From: an uncultured Acetatifactor sp.
GTDB lineage: Bacteria > Bacillota > Clostridia > Lachnospirales > Lachnospiraceae
Length of the DNA: 64,000 bases
Direction of reading: 5' to 3'
NCBI GenBank assembly: GCA_904501885.1
Contig: CAJGCP010000007.1
Location: forward strand, 1-64,000
Part shown: positions 49,215 to 58,888 of the stretch, one piece after another
Layout: each line of letters begins with the position of its first letter
How positions within the stretch are numbered: the stretch's first letter is position 1
Made by a program: the position numbers and the translations under genes
Notes under the pieces: generated by a model
Seen by the model: the letters and a program-made list of their open reading frames with translations, nothing else
What the model was told of the DNA's origin: nothing
Database searches by the model: none

Positions 49215-50015
49215 ATGATGAGATACATATTTGATAATGATTTGCATATTCATTCCAAGATTTCACTTTGTTCCGGTGTACCGGAGCAGACGGCAGAACG
49301 GATGTTACAATATGCCAAAGAGAATGGACTGAAGACCATATGTGTGACCGACCATCATTGGGACGAGGAGATTCCCGGTGCCACGGATTGGTATGAGGAG
49401 CAGAATTTTGCATGGATTAATCAGATCAATCCCCTGCCACAGGCTGAAGGAATTCGTTTCCTCTTTGGCTGTGAGACAGAGTTGGATAAGTACTTCACAT
49501 TGGGATTGACCAGGGAGCATTTTAACCGTTTTGACTTTGTCATTATCCCTACCACCCATCTGCACATGAAAGGGTTTACCTTCGATGTGGAGCAGGACAA
49601 TCCGGCGGACAAAGCAATTCTTTGGGTGAAGCGTCTAGAAACTGTGTTGAATATGGATCTTCCCTTTGAGAAAATCGGGCTGGCACATTTGACCTGTCCC
49701 TTGATTATGAAATCTTCCAGAGAGGAGTATCTGCAGTTACTGGAACTGATTCCGGAGGAAGATATGGAGCGTCTTTTCACCAAGGCAGCAAAGCTTGGCG
49801 TGGGCATCGAGATTAATTGTTCCGATATGAAATTTGCAGACGAAGAGGCGGATATTGTGTTGAGACCATACCGTATCGCAAAGAAATGCGGTTGTAAATT
49901 TTATATGGGTAGTGATGCTCATGATCCCGGTTACTTTGATATTGCCAAGGGTGTATTTGAGCGGGCAATTGACTATCTGGAACTGGAAGAAAGTGATAAA
50001 TTTATTATCAAATAA
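49215..50015 (+). CDS. PHP-domain phosphoesterase
   Basis: The 266-residue protein has the PHP metal-binding pattern: DLHIHSKISLCSGV at the N-terminus, CVTDHHWDE, GCETELDKYF, and late GSDAHDPGYF. It resembles histidinol-phosphatase-like PHP proteins, but no histidine genes are near. AGGAGG at 49204-49209 supports ATG 49215 (spacing 5) or ATG 49218 (spacing 8). The substrate is unknown; phosphoesters such as sugar phosphates are likely. The next gene, also a metal-dependent phosphohydrolase of another fold, follows 77 bp later. Confidence 0.85.
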   Translation: MMRYIFDNDLHIHSKISLCSGVPEQTAERMLQYAKENGLKTICVTDHHWDEEIPGATDWYEEQNFAWINQINPLPQAEGIRFLFGCETELDKYFTLGLTREHFNRFDFVIIPTTHLHMKGFTFDVEQDNPADKAILWVKRLETVLNMDLPFEKIGLAHLTCPLIMKSSREEYLQLLELIPEEDMERLFTKAAKLGVGIEINCSDMKFADEEADIVLRPYRIAKKCGCKFYMGSDAHDPGYFDIAKGVFERAIDYLELEESDKFIIK

Positions 50016-50092
50016 GAGCGTTGTTTGCACGGGATAAATAGTAAATAAGCACAAGATAGTACAGAAAAACTGTGTATCAGGAGGAGAAGAAG

Positions 50093-50887
50093 ATGATTTT
50101 ATACGATCAGAATATTTGGGGCAATACAGATAACCCCGTAGGCAACCGTCACACCAAGATTCGTAATATGGTGGACCAACTTGTGCCCGATGTGATTGCT
50201 TTGCAGGAATGCAATCCTTGGTTGAGCAGAATCGGAGATTTTCCTATGCAGGAGGTGCTGCTTCCTGAGTATTTGGAAGTTCTTCCTGAAAAAGCAGGAG
50301 AAAACTTTACCCCTCTTTTTTATCGTTCGGAGACTCTGGAATTCGTAGAGGGCGGGTGGTTCCCTTTTGAAGGCAAAAATGATGAGGGTTCTAAGAGCGT
50401 AACTTGGGCAGTTTTTACAGAAAAAGCAACCGGTAAGCAGTTCGCAGTATTCTCCACCCATTTCTGGTTCATGGCCAAGGATGAAACTGATGCCCAGCAG
50501 AGACGTGAGAATGCACAGGCACTTTGTGCGGTAGCAAAACAAATCAAAGAAAAGTATAATATTCCCGTGCTTGCCACAGGGGATTTGAACAGTGCGGAAG
50601 TGACCGGCCAAACTTTGGCAGGGTATGAAGAAATGGTTGCGCAGGGGATGAAAGACGTCCGATTCCTGGCGAAGAAAACCACGGATAAGCTTACCATTCA
50701 TGAGTACCCTAAGCATGATGGAAACGGAAACTTCATCAGCTATGAGGAAAATTACGGTACCTTAGATTATGTCTTCGCATACAATGAAGACATGATGGAG
50801 TTGGAGAGTTTCGACGTATTGGATCATGAAGAAGCGATGCTTAGCTCCGATCATTGTCCTGTGATAGTAGAGTTTACTTTGAAATAA
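50093..50887 (+). CDS. Endonuclease/exonuclease/phosphatase family protein
   Basis: The 264-residue protein shows the EEP fold: LYDQNIWGNTDNPVGNR, DVIALQECNPW (metal-binding Glu), VFSTHFWFMAKDE, VLATGDLNSAEVTG and SSDHCPVIVEF, where the last His is catalytic. I chose ATG 50093, placed after AGGAGGAG; GTG 50072 overlaps that site. No signal peptide, so it acts inside. Relatives split phosphodiesters in nucleic acids, sphingomyelin or inositol phosphates; substrate unknown. It ends at a strong bidirectional terminator. Confidence 0.88.
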   Translation: MILYDQNIWGNTDNPVGNRHTKIRNMVDQLVPDVIALQECNPWLSRIGDFPMQEVLLPEYLEVLPEKAGENFTPLFYRSETLEFVEGGWFPFEGKNDEGSKSVTWAVFTEKATGKQFAVFSTHFWFMAKDETDAQQRRENAQALCAVAKQIKEKYNIPVLATGDLNSAEVTGQTLAGYEEMVAQGMKDVRFLAKKTTDKLTIHEYPKHDGNGNFISYEENYGTLDYVFAYNEDMMELESFDVLDHEEAMLSSDHCPVIVEFTLK

Positions 50888-50931
50888 TCCGAGCTTTTCT
50901 CAAAATACTTTTAGTATTAATTTTAATCAAC

Positions 50932-50980
50932 AAAAAAGGATGCAGACGACTTTGTTTCGTCTACATCCTTTTTGCTTGGC
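50932..50980. terminator. Bidirectional terminator between EEP and GH94-like genes
   Basis: AAAAAAGGATG and AGACGA (50932-50949) pair with TCGTCT and CATCCTTTTT (50957-50973). It serves both convergent genes. Confidence 0.85.
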
Positions 50981-51033
50981 TTTACATTATTTGTGTTGCA
51001 ATATTTTGTTTGGATTTTATCCTGTGAAGCAGA

Positions 51034-53340
51034 TTAATCAATATCAGCCTCTGCCACAAACCATACATCATGGCCGGTAATCATATTTTGACGCTTGGTA
51101 GTTAGCTCTTTACCGTCCAGATAAGCCTTATCGCCTTCGATTTTCAGGCTATGTTTCTTATCCAGGTAGGTAAAATCTGCTTCCATAGTCTGCATATCCT
51201 CAGGGATGCAAGGCTCGATCTCGATACCATCAAGCACGGGACGGATGCCTGCCATCCACTCGTATACACCACGCATAGCCATTGCCACACTACCGGTCAG
51301 GAAACACATCAATCCTCTATGGTTCAGTCCCGGAATCTGCTGATAGCAGTTCACGATCGCATAGGGAGGTGTCCATGTTTTCTCGGTGGGATGTTTGCTC
51401 TGGTCAAAGGGTGTAATCCACTTGATTGCTTCGAAGAGTTTCTCACCCTCGCCCATAACGGAAAATGCTCTTGCCAGGAAGCCTTGAGAGCCGTGGTTGT
51501 ATACATTAGCATTCTCTCCCTTGAAGGGCGGTGCATCACCACTGGCCAGACGGCCTACCTTGGGGATGGGTTTCTGGCCCAAAGGCGGGTAGTAAAGGCG
51601 ATAGCCCTTGTCACACAAAAGGCTCTCTGCCGCATCCAGGACCTTGGGATACCATTCTTCGGGAGCTACTCCTGCAACTACTGCATAATAGTTTGCTACG
51701 CCGTAGATTCTTTCTTCATCATCGGGATCCTTGTCGGAGAAAATCCACAGTCCGTCATCGTTGAAGCATCCGTTATAGAATTTGCCGTTGAAGGCATGCT
51801 TGTTGATATTTTCCTTTAATAACTCAGCCGCGTCGTAGTATTTCTGCACGTCTGCATCCTTGTCTAAGTAGAGCAGGATGTCTGCCAAATACTTTAAGCC
51901 CATAACCATCTGTGCACTTACCGTCACACTTTCGCCACGGCCTTCCATACCTGCGCGGTTGATACCGTCTAACCAGTCGCCCTCGCGGATTTTACATAAA
52001 CCATGTTCGCCGATGTTTTCTTCTTTGATATAGTATGTAACACCTTCGATTACATGCTCTAATACAGTGCTTGTTTCGTCTTTATCCAACCACTCTACAT
52101 TCTCTTTCAGAATATCCCAGTCTCCGGTGTGAGCCAAATATTTCCAAATCCACTCAATAAAGAATGCACCGCCGTCCACATGGCCACGCAGGTCGTGCTT
52201 GCCGTGTTTGCCTTTGGCAGAATACTGTCTGGGGAACCAGCCGTCGCTGCGCTGGCACTCTACCATAGTCAAAATAACATCACGGCAGGCTGCAGGATCG
52301 GTGTAGAGCAAAGCTGCGTAATCCTGGGCAGAGTCTCTGGAACCGCGCATTCCGGTGGGCCAGCCTCTGTCTAAGGATGCCACCCAGTTCATCTGGATGG
52401 GCAACCAGTAATTGGAGAAATAATCGAATTCTTCATCACCGGTGGTAATTCTATTTTTAGAGAAGAGAGCATCGAAAACAGCCTTGCGTTCTGCCTTCTT
52501 TGCCTGATAGTATGTATCGTCAAAGAATTCTGCTACTTCATCGGTATCCAAAGAGAAGATTTGTGTCAATTCTTTGGTCTGTCCGGGTGCCAGCGTCCAG
52601 TCATAGTTCAGCGCATAAATGGGAGGGTATCCGTAGATGAGATCATCATTGGTATAATTCATCTGAGGATGGTACATATCACCGGTGCCCTCGTATTTTT
52701 CCATACTCACTTCGTGTGCCACCACATCCTCCGCATTGGAAAGAAGATACCCGCAACGTCTTTTTTCGCTGTTGGCATTGGGGCTGAGCAGCTTTGATGC
52801 GAATGTCACATAATCCTCTTTTTTATAGGTGGTGTACAGATACCACTGATACTTGTCCCAGGGCGCCATTTGCGCCTCGTTGATGTAGGGTACCATCTGA
52901 GGGGCAACCTTCAGGCTTTGGGTTTCATCACTGATATTGGTCAGTTTGAATTTGTAAACCACCTGAATGCCGGTATTGGGGATAAAAACTTCTGTTTCCA
53001 GGCGTAGGTTCGCATATTCAAAGCAATATCTTGCACATTCGGGCAAGAACTCAATCTTCACATTCTGGGGCTCTACCGGTGTGCTGAAGGGCTTCAAAAA
53101 GTTGGTGATTCTCTCGCTCTTTTGATTTACCACATTGATGAACCAGGGCGCATATTTTTGATGCTGTTCCCTTTTGAATAACATGATGTCTCCGGGCGGG
53201 TTGGCCTGAGCATACACGGGGCCGAATTGGTCCACCTTCAATAAAATGTCTTTGTTTTCGTAGATATACTCCCAGGATGTGGGGAGATCAAATGTGTTCA
53301 TCTCATATCCTGCAGTACCTTTGATAAACTGTCCGTACAT
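51034..53340 (-). CDS. GH94-type glycoside phosphorylase (GT36 family)
   Basis: The 768-residue protein has the GH94 layout: N-terminal beta-sandwich (about 1-260), linker helix, alpha/alpha barrel and C-terminal cap. MRGSRDSAQDYAALL and REGDWLDGINRAGMEGRGES match conserved barrel segments; Asp in GDWLD aligns with the general acid of cellobiose and chitobiose phosphorylases (there WNDC-like). These enzymes split beta-glycosides with phosphate to sugar 1-phosphates. Cytoplasmic: no signal peptide. A GGAGG site precedes the ATG. Sugar specificity is open, since SRDSAQD and WLDG differ from the cellobiose type. Single gene; no sugar transporter adjoins it. Confidence 0.85.
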   Translation of the reverse strand: MYGQFIKGTAGYEMNTFDLPTSWEYIYENKDILLKVDQFGPVYAQANPPGDIMLFKREQHQKYAPWFINVVNQKSERITNFLKPFSTPVEPQNVKIEFLPECARYCFEYANLRLETEVFIPNTGIQVVYKFKLTNISDETQSLKVAPQMVPYINEAQMAPWDKYQWYLYTTYKKEDYVTFASKLLSPNANSEKRRCGYLLSNAEDVVAHEVSMEKYEGTGDMYHPQMNYTNDDLIYGYPPIYALNYDWTLAPGQTKELTQIFSLDTDEVAEFFDDTYYQAKKAERKAVFDALFSKNRITTGDEEFDYFSNYWLPIQMNWVASLDRGWPTGMRGSRDSAQDYAALLYTDPAACRDVILTMVECQRSDGWFPRQYSAKGKHGKHDLRGHVDGGAFFIEWIWKYLAHTGDWDILKENVEWLDKDETSTVLEHVIEGVTYYIKEENIGEHGLCKIREGDWLDGINRAGMEGRGESVTVSAQMVMGLKYLADILLYLDKDADVQKYYDAAELLKENINKHAFNGKFYNGCFNDDGLWIFSDKDPDDEERIYGVANYYAVVAGVAPEEWYPKVLDAAESLLCDKGYRLYYPPLGQKPIPKVGRLASGDAPPFKGENANVYNHGSQGFLARAFSVMGEGEKLFEAIKWITPFDQSKHPTEKTWTPPYAIVNCYQQIPGLNHRGLMCFLTGSVAMAMRGVYEWMAGIRPVLDGIEIEPCIPEDMQTMEADFTYLDKKHSLKIEGDKAYLDGKELTTKRQNMITGHDVWFVAEADID

Positions 53341-53512
53341 TTCATACCTCCTACATAGTTTTCTTGATGATTATACTACCATATCTAATTAGGCAATTCA
53401 ATTAAAAAACCTTGCAAAATGATACAAAATAGTCAATAAATTTTGTTTTACATATTTTATATGTGGGTATATAATGCAAGAAGATACTAGAGAAAAGGGG
53501 AAAGAGATAACT

Positions 53513-54202
53513 ATGCTTGGCGTAATCATTAATTGTGTATTGGTCATCATCGGGTCTTTGGTGGGCCTGTTATTTAAAAAAGGAATTCCGGAAAGGGTCA
53601 GCCAGACTGCTATGATTGGTTTGGGTGGTTGTACCCTGTATATCGGTATTTCCGGTACATTAGAAGGCAAAAATGTGTTGATACTTATCATATCCGTCGT
53701 GATAGGAGGTATCCTGGGGGCAATTATAGACATTGATGGAGCCATCAATCGTTTATCTCTCAAGGTAGAAGAGAAGTTCAACAAAGGAGAGAAAAAGGTA
53801 CCTTTGGCAGAAGGGTTTTTGTCTGCCACTCTTTTGTTTTGCGTGGGGGCTATGGCAGTGACCGGCTCTATTGAGTCCGGTATCATGGGAGATCATTCCA
53901 TTCTCGTCTCGAAGTCCATGTTGGACATGGTGGCGGCCATGATGATGGCAGCCAGTCTGGGGGTAGGAGTGACGCTTTCTGCGCTATCCATCTTTGTATA
54001 TCAGGGTGGTATCGTACTTTTGGCAAGCTTGATAGGACCGTTTTTGAGCGAGGGCGCCATCAACGAGATGACCTGCGCAGGTTCTTTGCTTATCATTATG
54101 ATAGGTATGAATCTGATGGGAATTACGAAAATTAAGGTGGCAGATTTTCTACCTGCCATCGTGTTGGCCCCTGTGATTTATGGTATCGCATCTATGTTTT
54201 AA
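53513..54202 (+). CDS. DUF554 (YdfK-like) membrane protein
   Basis: The 229-residue protein starts at ATG 53513 (AAGGGGAAAGAG upstream), giving a clean membrane N-terminus MLGVIINCVLVIIGSLVGLL. An ATG at 53474 would add a charged unlikely extension. About six to seven membrane segments, with the DUF554 features GIPERVSQTAMIGLGGCTLY, FCVGAMAVTGSIESGI and MNLMGITKIKVADFLPAI. The family has no firmly known function; a channel or transport role is suspected. It lies 12 bp before the next gene, so the pair is probably co-transcribed. Confidence 0.88.
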   Translation: MLGVIINCVLVIIGSLVGLLFKKGIPERVSQTAMIGLGGCTLYIGISGTLEGKNVLILIISVVIGGILGAIIDIDGAINRLSLKVEEKFNKGEKKVPLAEGFLSATLLFCVGAMAVTGSIESGIMGDHSILVSKSMLDMVAAMMMAASLGVGVTLSALSIFVYQGGIVLLASLIGPFLSEGAINEMTCAGSLLIIMIGMNLMGITKIKVADFLPAIVLAPVIYGIASMF

Positions 54203-54214
54203 GGAGGTTTTCCA

Positions 54215-56077
54215 ATGTTAAAAGCACTGAGAGTTGGTTGTTCCAGATATTATGATGACAAAATTTTCGAGGAGCATTTGGCCTTTGTAAAGCGCAATTT
54301 GCATGTGCTTGACGAGATCACCGTGTTTGCGGATTTCAGTCACTACGGCTACTGGAGTCCTGAATACACTGCAGAAAATGTTGCGCTTTTGCGTAAGAGA
54401 TTTCGTCAGTACAAAGAGATTGGTGTAAAAAGAATGGGCGTAAATATTCTGTGCACTATTGGCCATTTGGAAGAAGGATACGATGTGTTTCCCCATGCAG
54501 ATTTGCAGTACCAGGTGAATCAGTACGGCGTGGAATCAAAATCCTGCCTTTGTCCTTCTAACGAGGAATATCTAAAATATATTGCGGATAGGTATGCCGC
54601 TTATGCCACCTTGGATATTGATTACATATGGATGGACGATGATATCCGTACCAAAAATCATGGCGTGGCAAGAGATTTTTGCTACTGCCCTAAGTGTATG
54701 GCAAAATTTAATCGGGAAAATGGCAGCGACTATACTGCAGCCCAATTGTGGGAGAGATTGGAGAGTGGCGATCAGCAGGTCGTGCAAGCATGGGATGCAT
54801 TCAAGGACCGCGTGATGTTTACGCTCCTGGGGACGATTCGAAGAGCCATCAAAGCTGTGAATACGAATATGGAAATCGGTTATATGTCCAATCTGGATAA
54901 TGCCAGAGCCCACTGGATTGAGGAAAGCCAGTCTACTATGTGCCGTCCCGGCGGCGGATTCTATACTGATGCCAGACCTATTGAAGTATTTGAAAAAATG
55001 ATTGATACCCAGATGCAGGTACAGAGATATCCTGTGGGAATGGATAACATTCAGTATGAATATGAAGCATTTAATTATCAGACATTGGAGCGTTCCGTGC
55101 GCTTGTCTGAGTTAGAGACAAGTCTTTGCCTGATGAACGGTTGTACCGGTGTGTTGTACAATTGTGATACCTTCAATGACAGGCAGGAAACCATGACCAT
55201 GTTGGAACACTCCATGGATAAGTGGAAGGTACTTGCGGATGTGACAAAGAATTGTAGGAATGCCGGCGTGTATGTGATGGATAGAGCGGTGGCTCTGTCT
55301 TTGATGGAAATCAGCATTCCTATTACAGCATGGCTAGAAAATGCGGTTGCTTGTGTGGTGTTAGGAGATTCTCTGCGAACGCTTAGCGATGCGAAAATTG
55401 AAGAAATATTACAAAAACATCTGTTGACTGACGGTGCCGGCGTGCAGGTGCTGACAGAAAGAGGGTTTGGAGATCGTCTTGGTGCGAAAATCAAGCAGAT
55501 TTACCACACCAGTATGGCAGAAGATTTGGGAACCCATCCGTTCAATGGCGGTTATCAGCACTATTTCCGTGATGTTGTGATGAACTTCGGATTTGAGGCA
55601 GATGCCTATGAGTTTGAATTGGGACCTCAGGCAGAAGCGGTTTCTAACCTGATTAATATCAAACATGAATTTGTAGGCACATCTATGTATGCCTATGAGC
55701 ATAAGGATGGAAACAGAGTTGTGGCAGATGGTTATTTGATGCCGAAGAAGATAAAGACCGGTGCCAAGAGAGAGCAGCTGGGCAATGCATTGGATTGGCT
55801 GAGTGGCGGCAAGATGCCGGTGCGTATCTTAGACGAAAAGAAAGTGATTCCGGTTGTGAACAGTTCTGATGACGGCTGTATGAATATTATGTTGACCAAT
55901 GTCCATTTTGATGCCACAGGAGAGCTTTCCTGCCTGGTAAGAAGCACAAAGGCATTTACAGCCATTGGACCGAAGGGCGAAAAACTTCCTGTGAAACAAC
56001 AAATCATGGATGGAGAGAGTACCATTACCATTGATAATATGAATGGCTGGGACTATATTCTCCTGACCAACAATTAA
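54215..56077 (+). CDS. Putative TIM-barrel glycoside hydrolase-like protein
   Basis: I do not recognise this 620-residue protein with certainty. The first ~330 residues read as a barrel with acidic ends of strands: EITVFADFSHYGYW, GVNILCTIGHLEEGY, IDYIWMDDDIRTKNHG and PVGMDNIQYEYEAF. FCYCPKCMAKFNRENG is a Cys pair typical of putative sugar hydrolases reading agents as 'CxxC...F'. A C-terminal domain (about 400-620) follows. The DDD at about residue 145 is the most likely catalytic or metal site. No signal peptide, so any substrate is inside. AAGGAGG precedes the ATG, 12 bp after DUF554. A glycan role is suggested by the nearby phosphorylase. Confidence 0.65.
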   Translation: MLKALRVGCSRYYDDKIFEEHLAFVKRNLHVLDEITVFADFSHYGYWSPEYTAENVALLRKRFRQYKEIGVKRMGVNILCTIGHLEEGYDVFPHADLQYQVNQYGVESKSCLCPSNEEYLKYIADRYAAYATLDIDYIWMDDDIRTKNHGVARDFCYCPKCMAKFNRENGSDYTAAQLWERLESGDQQVVQAWDAFKDRVMFTLLGTIRRAIKAVNTNMEIGYMSNLDNARAHWIEESQSTMCRPGGGFYTDARPIEVFEKMIDTQMQVQRYPVGMDNIQYEYEAFNYQTLERSVRLSELETSLCLMNGCTGVLYNCDTFNDRQETMTMLEHSMDKWKVLADVTKNCRNAGVYVMDRAVALSLMEISIPITAWLENAVACVVLGDSLRTLSDAKIEEILQKHLLTDGAGVQVLTERGFGDRLGAKIKQIYHTSMAEDLGTHPFNGGYQHYFRDVVMNFGFEADAYEFELGPQAEAVSNLINIKHEFVGTSMYAYEHKDGNRVVADGYLMPKKIKTGAKREQLGNALDWLSGGKMPVRILDEKKVIPVVNSSDDGCMNIMLTNVHFDATGELSCLVRSTKAFTAIGPKGEKLPVKQQIMDGESTITIDNMNGWDYILLTNN

Positions 56078-56086
56078 AATCATTAC

Positions 56087-56461
56087 TTAGGCTCCGGCAG
56101 TGTTTTGTCGGAGCCTTATTTGGTCGCTGATGAGTGCAATAAATTCGGAATTGGTTGGCCTGACAGGTAGATAGTAATCTGTCACTTGCAAAGTACCCCT
56201 TTCCCATGCTATCCCTATGGCATGGCGGATGGCACGCTCTACTCTGGAAGCAGTGGTCTGATGGTGCTTGGCGATGGTTGGATAGAGGATTTTTGTGATG
56301 CCATCCAGGTATCCGAAGTCTCTGGTGGATAGCCAGATAGCTTCCCGCACATAGTAATACCCCTTGACGTGTGCCGGAACACCAATCTGATGCAAGATGC
56401 CGGTGATGACCATCTCCAAACCTGCATCGTCGGACATTGTTACATTTTTTGCTTTTTTCAT
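56087..56461 (-). CDS. Stand-alone Spo0A C-terminal effector domain
   Basis: This 124-residue protein is the DNA-binding domain of Spo0A with no receiver domain. It contains [20 protein letters not shown], the recognition-helix region [20 protein letters not shown] and [18 protein letters not shown], all close to the Spo0A consensus. The N-terminal ~15 residues are too short for a phosphorylation domain. GGGAG precedes the start. It could bind 0A-box DNA without phosphorylation control, as an activator or competitor. It is convergent with the gene at 54215 and divergent from the LytTR regulator. A gene fragment is less likely, since the frame is intact with its own ribosome binding site. Confidence 0.92.
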   Translation of the reverse strand: MKKAKNVTMSDDAGLEMVITGILHQIGVPAHVKGYYYVREAIWLSTRDFGYLDGITKILYPTIAKHHQTTASRVERAIRHAIGIAWERGTLQVTDYYLPVRPTNSEFIALISDQIRLRQNTAGA

Positions 56462-56667
56462 ATTGAATTCTCCCTTTTTTGACGATATGCATCTAATTTA
56501 GCACTGGGTTTGGGGAAGAACAATATTCACATTCATAAGGAAGTTGTCCGATTTCATAATTTTCCCCGAAGAGACCTTTTTTCGGTTTCAAAATAATTGA
56601 AAAACCATAGTGAAAAAGATAGACTAAAGTGGTTGTGGAAATGCGATTGGGGGATTCAAACGACCGG

Positions 56668-57405
56668 ATGAGGATAGCGATTTGTGACGAAAGCAGAGAG
56701 GATCGGCTTGCCCTGAAAACTTTTGTTACCCGTTACTTTAGAGGGGCTGCAGTTCCATGTGAGAGTATTCTTTATGATAATATACAGATGCTTGCGTGCG
56801 ACATTTTGGGAGGGGCAACCTTTGATTTGCTAATCATGGATATTTATTATTCCGGATTACCTATTGGGATGGGGATGGCCAAGGAACTCAGGAAACAAGG
56901 ATGCCGCAGTGCAATTCTGTTTAGTTGCGTATCGGGGGATTTCCTGTTGGAAAGTTATGACGTTGCAGCAGTAGGATATCTGATGAAACCGATTCGATAT
57001 GAGAAATTAACCGATGTACTGGGACGGTTGGCGGAGCATGTTTTGCGCACCTGTTATTTGGTACAACAGAAATCCAGACTAATCTACATTCCAATCAATG
57101 AAATCATGTACTTTGAAAGTGCCAATACCAAATGTCACATTCATCGTGCAAACGGTGATATGCTTACCATATACAGGCAACTGAGAGAAGTGGAACGGGA
57201 ATTAGACGATGAACGATTTCTGCGGTGCCATCAAAGTTTTCTGGTCAATATGCACTATGTTGCGGAGGCAAGGGATGTTTTTGTTCTAAGAGACGGCACA
57301 GAAGTTTTAATTCGTCAAAAGTCAAGAAAACAGTTTCACGAAGTGCTGAAGAATTATTTGGGAAATGAAAATATTACGACAAAGGGCATGAATTATCAGT
57401 ATTAG
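56668..57405 (+). CDS. LytTR response regulator (AgrA-like)
   Basis: The 245-residue protein begins MRIAICDESREDRLALKTFV, the acidic pocket of a receiver domain. The phosphoacceptor region is LLIMDIYYSG, and YLMKPIRYEKL holds the conserved Lys. The C-terminal LytTR DNA-binding domain spans about 140-245 (IYIPINEIMYFESANTKCHI, CHQSFLVNMHYV). Start is uncertain: ATG 56668 gives the standard receiver start but no clear ribosome binding site, and ATG 56641 is also possible. No sensor kinase gene adjoins it. Such regulators control peptide, bacteriocin or surface genes; the target is unknown. Confidence 0.85.
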   Translation: MRIAICDESREDRLALKTFVTRYFRGAAVPCESILYDNIQMLACDILGGATFDLLIMDIYYSGLPIGMGMAKELRKQGCRSAILFSCVSGDFLLESYDVAAVGYLMKPIRYEKLTDVLGRLAEHVLRTCYLVQQKSRLIYIPINEIMYFESANTKCHIHRANGDMLTIYRQLREVERELDDERFLRCHQSFLVNMHYVAEARDVFVLRDGTEVLIRQKSRKQFHEVLKNYLGNENITTKGMNYQY

Positions 57406-57504
57406 CGCTTTAAAAAGCTATGAAAAGTGTGTAAAAATATATCCAAATGATGCAGAAGGTGGTATAATCATCCTATGTATTTGGGAATCAGATAGGAGAG
57501 GCAG

Positions 57505-58017
57505 ATGTTTCATACATGGTATCCGGGTGAGGAAGTGACAAGTACATATCAGATTGATTTTACAACACTGCGTCAGCAGGGGTATTGTGGCATTATCTTT
57601 GACATTGATAACACATTAGTTCCTCATGGCGCACCGGCGGATGAATCGGCCATTGCTTTGTTTGAACAGTTGCGAAGCCTGGGGTTTGAAACTGTGCTCC
57701 TTTCCAATAATAAGGAGCCCAGGGTAAAAGGGTTTGCTGAACAGGTGAAGAGTAGGTATCTGTATAAAGCAGGAAAGCCAGGTGCAAAAGGCTATACAAG
57801 GGCCATGGAGTTGATGGGCACCGACAAGGATACGACTCTATTTATAGGAGACCAACTATTTACGGATATATGGGGAGCAAATCGTTTGGGGATACGGACG
57901 ATTTTAACCAAACCCATTGATCCCAAGGAAGAGATACAGATTGTGTTGAAACGCCTGTTGGAAAAACCCATATTGTATCTATATCATAGGAAGGTAAAAC
58001 ATGAACAGTCAAAATAG
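57505..58017 (+). CDS. YqeG family HAD-IIIA phosphatase
   Basis: The 170-residue protein has the HAD motif GIIFDIDNTLVPHG (nucleophile Asp and the second Asp), then VLLSNNKEPRVKGFAEQV and FIGDQLFTDIWGANRLG. It matches the YqeG group of Firmicutes, found near shikimate or ribosome-assembly genes and related to mitochondrial PGP phosphatases (Gep4/PTPMT-like). AGGAGAGG precedes the ATG. The next gene, aroE, begins inside its last 17 bases, so the four genes 57505-59837 form one operon. Confidence 0.92.
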   Translation: MFHTWYPGEEVTSTYQIDFTTLRQQGYCGIIFDIDNTLVPHGAPADESAIALFEQLRSLGFETVLLSNNKEPRVKGFAEQVKSRYLYKAGKPGAKGYTRAMELMGTDKDTTLFIGDQLFTDIWGANRLGIRTILTKPIDPKEEIQIVLKRLLEKPILYLYHRKVKHEQSK

Positions 58018-58888
58018 AACAGATTCGATACGCCAATGCGGATTGATAGGCAATCCCGTAGGTCATACATTATCTCCGGTGATACATAATCGTTTAGCGC
58101 AAGCCTTTGGACATAATCTGGAATACCAACCCATGCAGGTGGAACCGGAAGATTTAGAGAAAACAGTGCGGGAATATGTGGCCGGTTGTATGGCCGGATG
58201 TAATGTTACTGTTCCTTATAAGAGTGCAGTCATCGCACACTTGGATTGCCTGGACAGCCTGGCGAAGGAGATCGGTGCTGTCAATACCATCGTTCCTACC
58301 GCAGAGGGATTAAAAGGATACAATACGGACATGCCGGGACTACTTCGCGCCATGGAAGAAGATGGCGTGAAGATCAGGGGAGAGCAGGTCCTAATTTTAG
58401 GTGCAGGCGGTGTTGCTAGGGCAGTCGCCCTTTTGATGCTGAAAGAAGGGGCGAAGGAGGTCTATCTTCTCAACCGTACTTTAGAAAAGGCAGAAACAAT
58501 TGTACAGGAAATGCAGGCGGTGATGGGGTGCACTAATATCCACGCCCTGCAGTTAGAAGAGTACAATCAATTGCCCCTGGGCCATAACTACTTGGCCATT
58601 CAGGCCACTTCCGTGGGATTGTACCCCTGCGTAGAGCGGGCGGTGATTGAAGATGTGGAATTTTATAAAAGAATCCATACCGGCTATGATTTGATTTATC
58701 GGCCGGCGGAAACTAAGTTTATGAAGTTTGTGAAGGCACAGGGTGGAAAAGCTTATAACGGCCTCAAGATGCTACTATATCAGGCGGTGATTGCCTATGA
58801 ATTGTGGCACCGCGTGGAAATACCGAAAGAACTGGCGCAACAGACCTATCAGGTGCTGAAGGACGCTGTGGAGCAGAGAAAAGAATGA
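58001..58888 (+). CDS. aroE: Shikimate dehydrogenase
   Basis: The 295-residue protein reduces 3-dehydroshikimate to shikimate with NADPH. The substrate domain has GLIGNPVGHTLSPVIHNRLA (binding Ser) and MAGCNVTVPYKSAV, with catalytic Lys; INTIVPTAEGLKGYNTD and LILGAGGVARAVALLML mark the nucleotide domain. It overlaps YqeG by 17 bp, and its stop overlaps aroK (ATGA). With aroK and aroQ it forms a partial chorismate operon for aromatic amino acids; the remaining genes are outside this window. Confidence 0.96.
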   Translation: MNSQNRTDSIRQCGLIGNPVGHTLSPVIHNRLAQAFGHNLEYQPMQVEPEDLEKTVREYVAGCMAGCNVTVPYKSAVIAHLDCLDSLAKEIGAVNTIVPTAEGLKGYNTDMPGLLRAMEEDGVKIRGEQVLILGAGGVARAVALLMLKEGAKEVYLLNRTLEKAETIVQEMQAVMGCTNIHALQLEEYNQLPLGHNYLAIQATSVGLYPCVERAVIEDVEFYKRIHTGYDLIYRPAETKFMKFVKAQGGKAYNGLKMLLYQAVIAYELWHRVEIPKELAQQTYQVLKDAVEQRKE

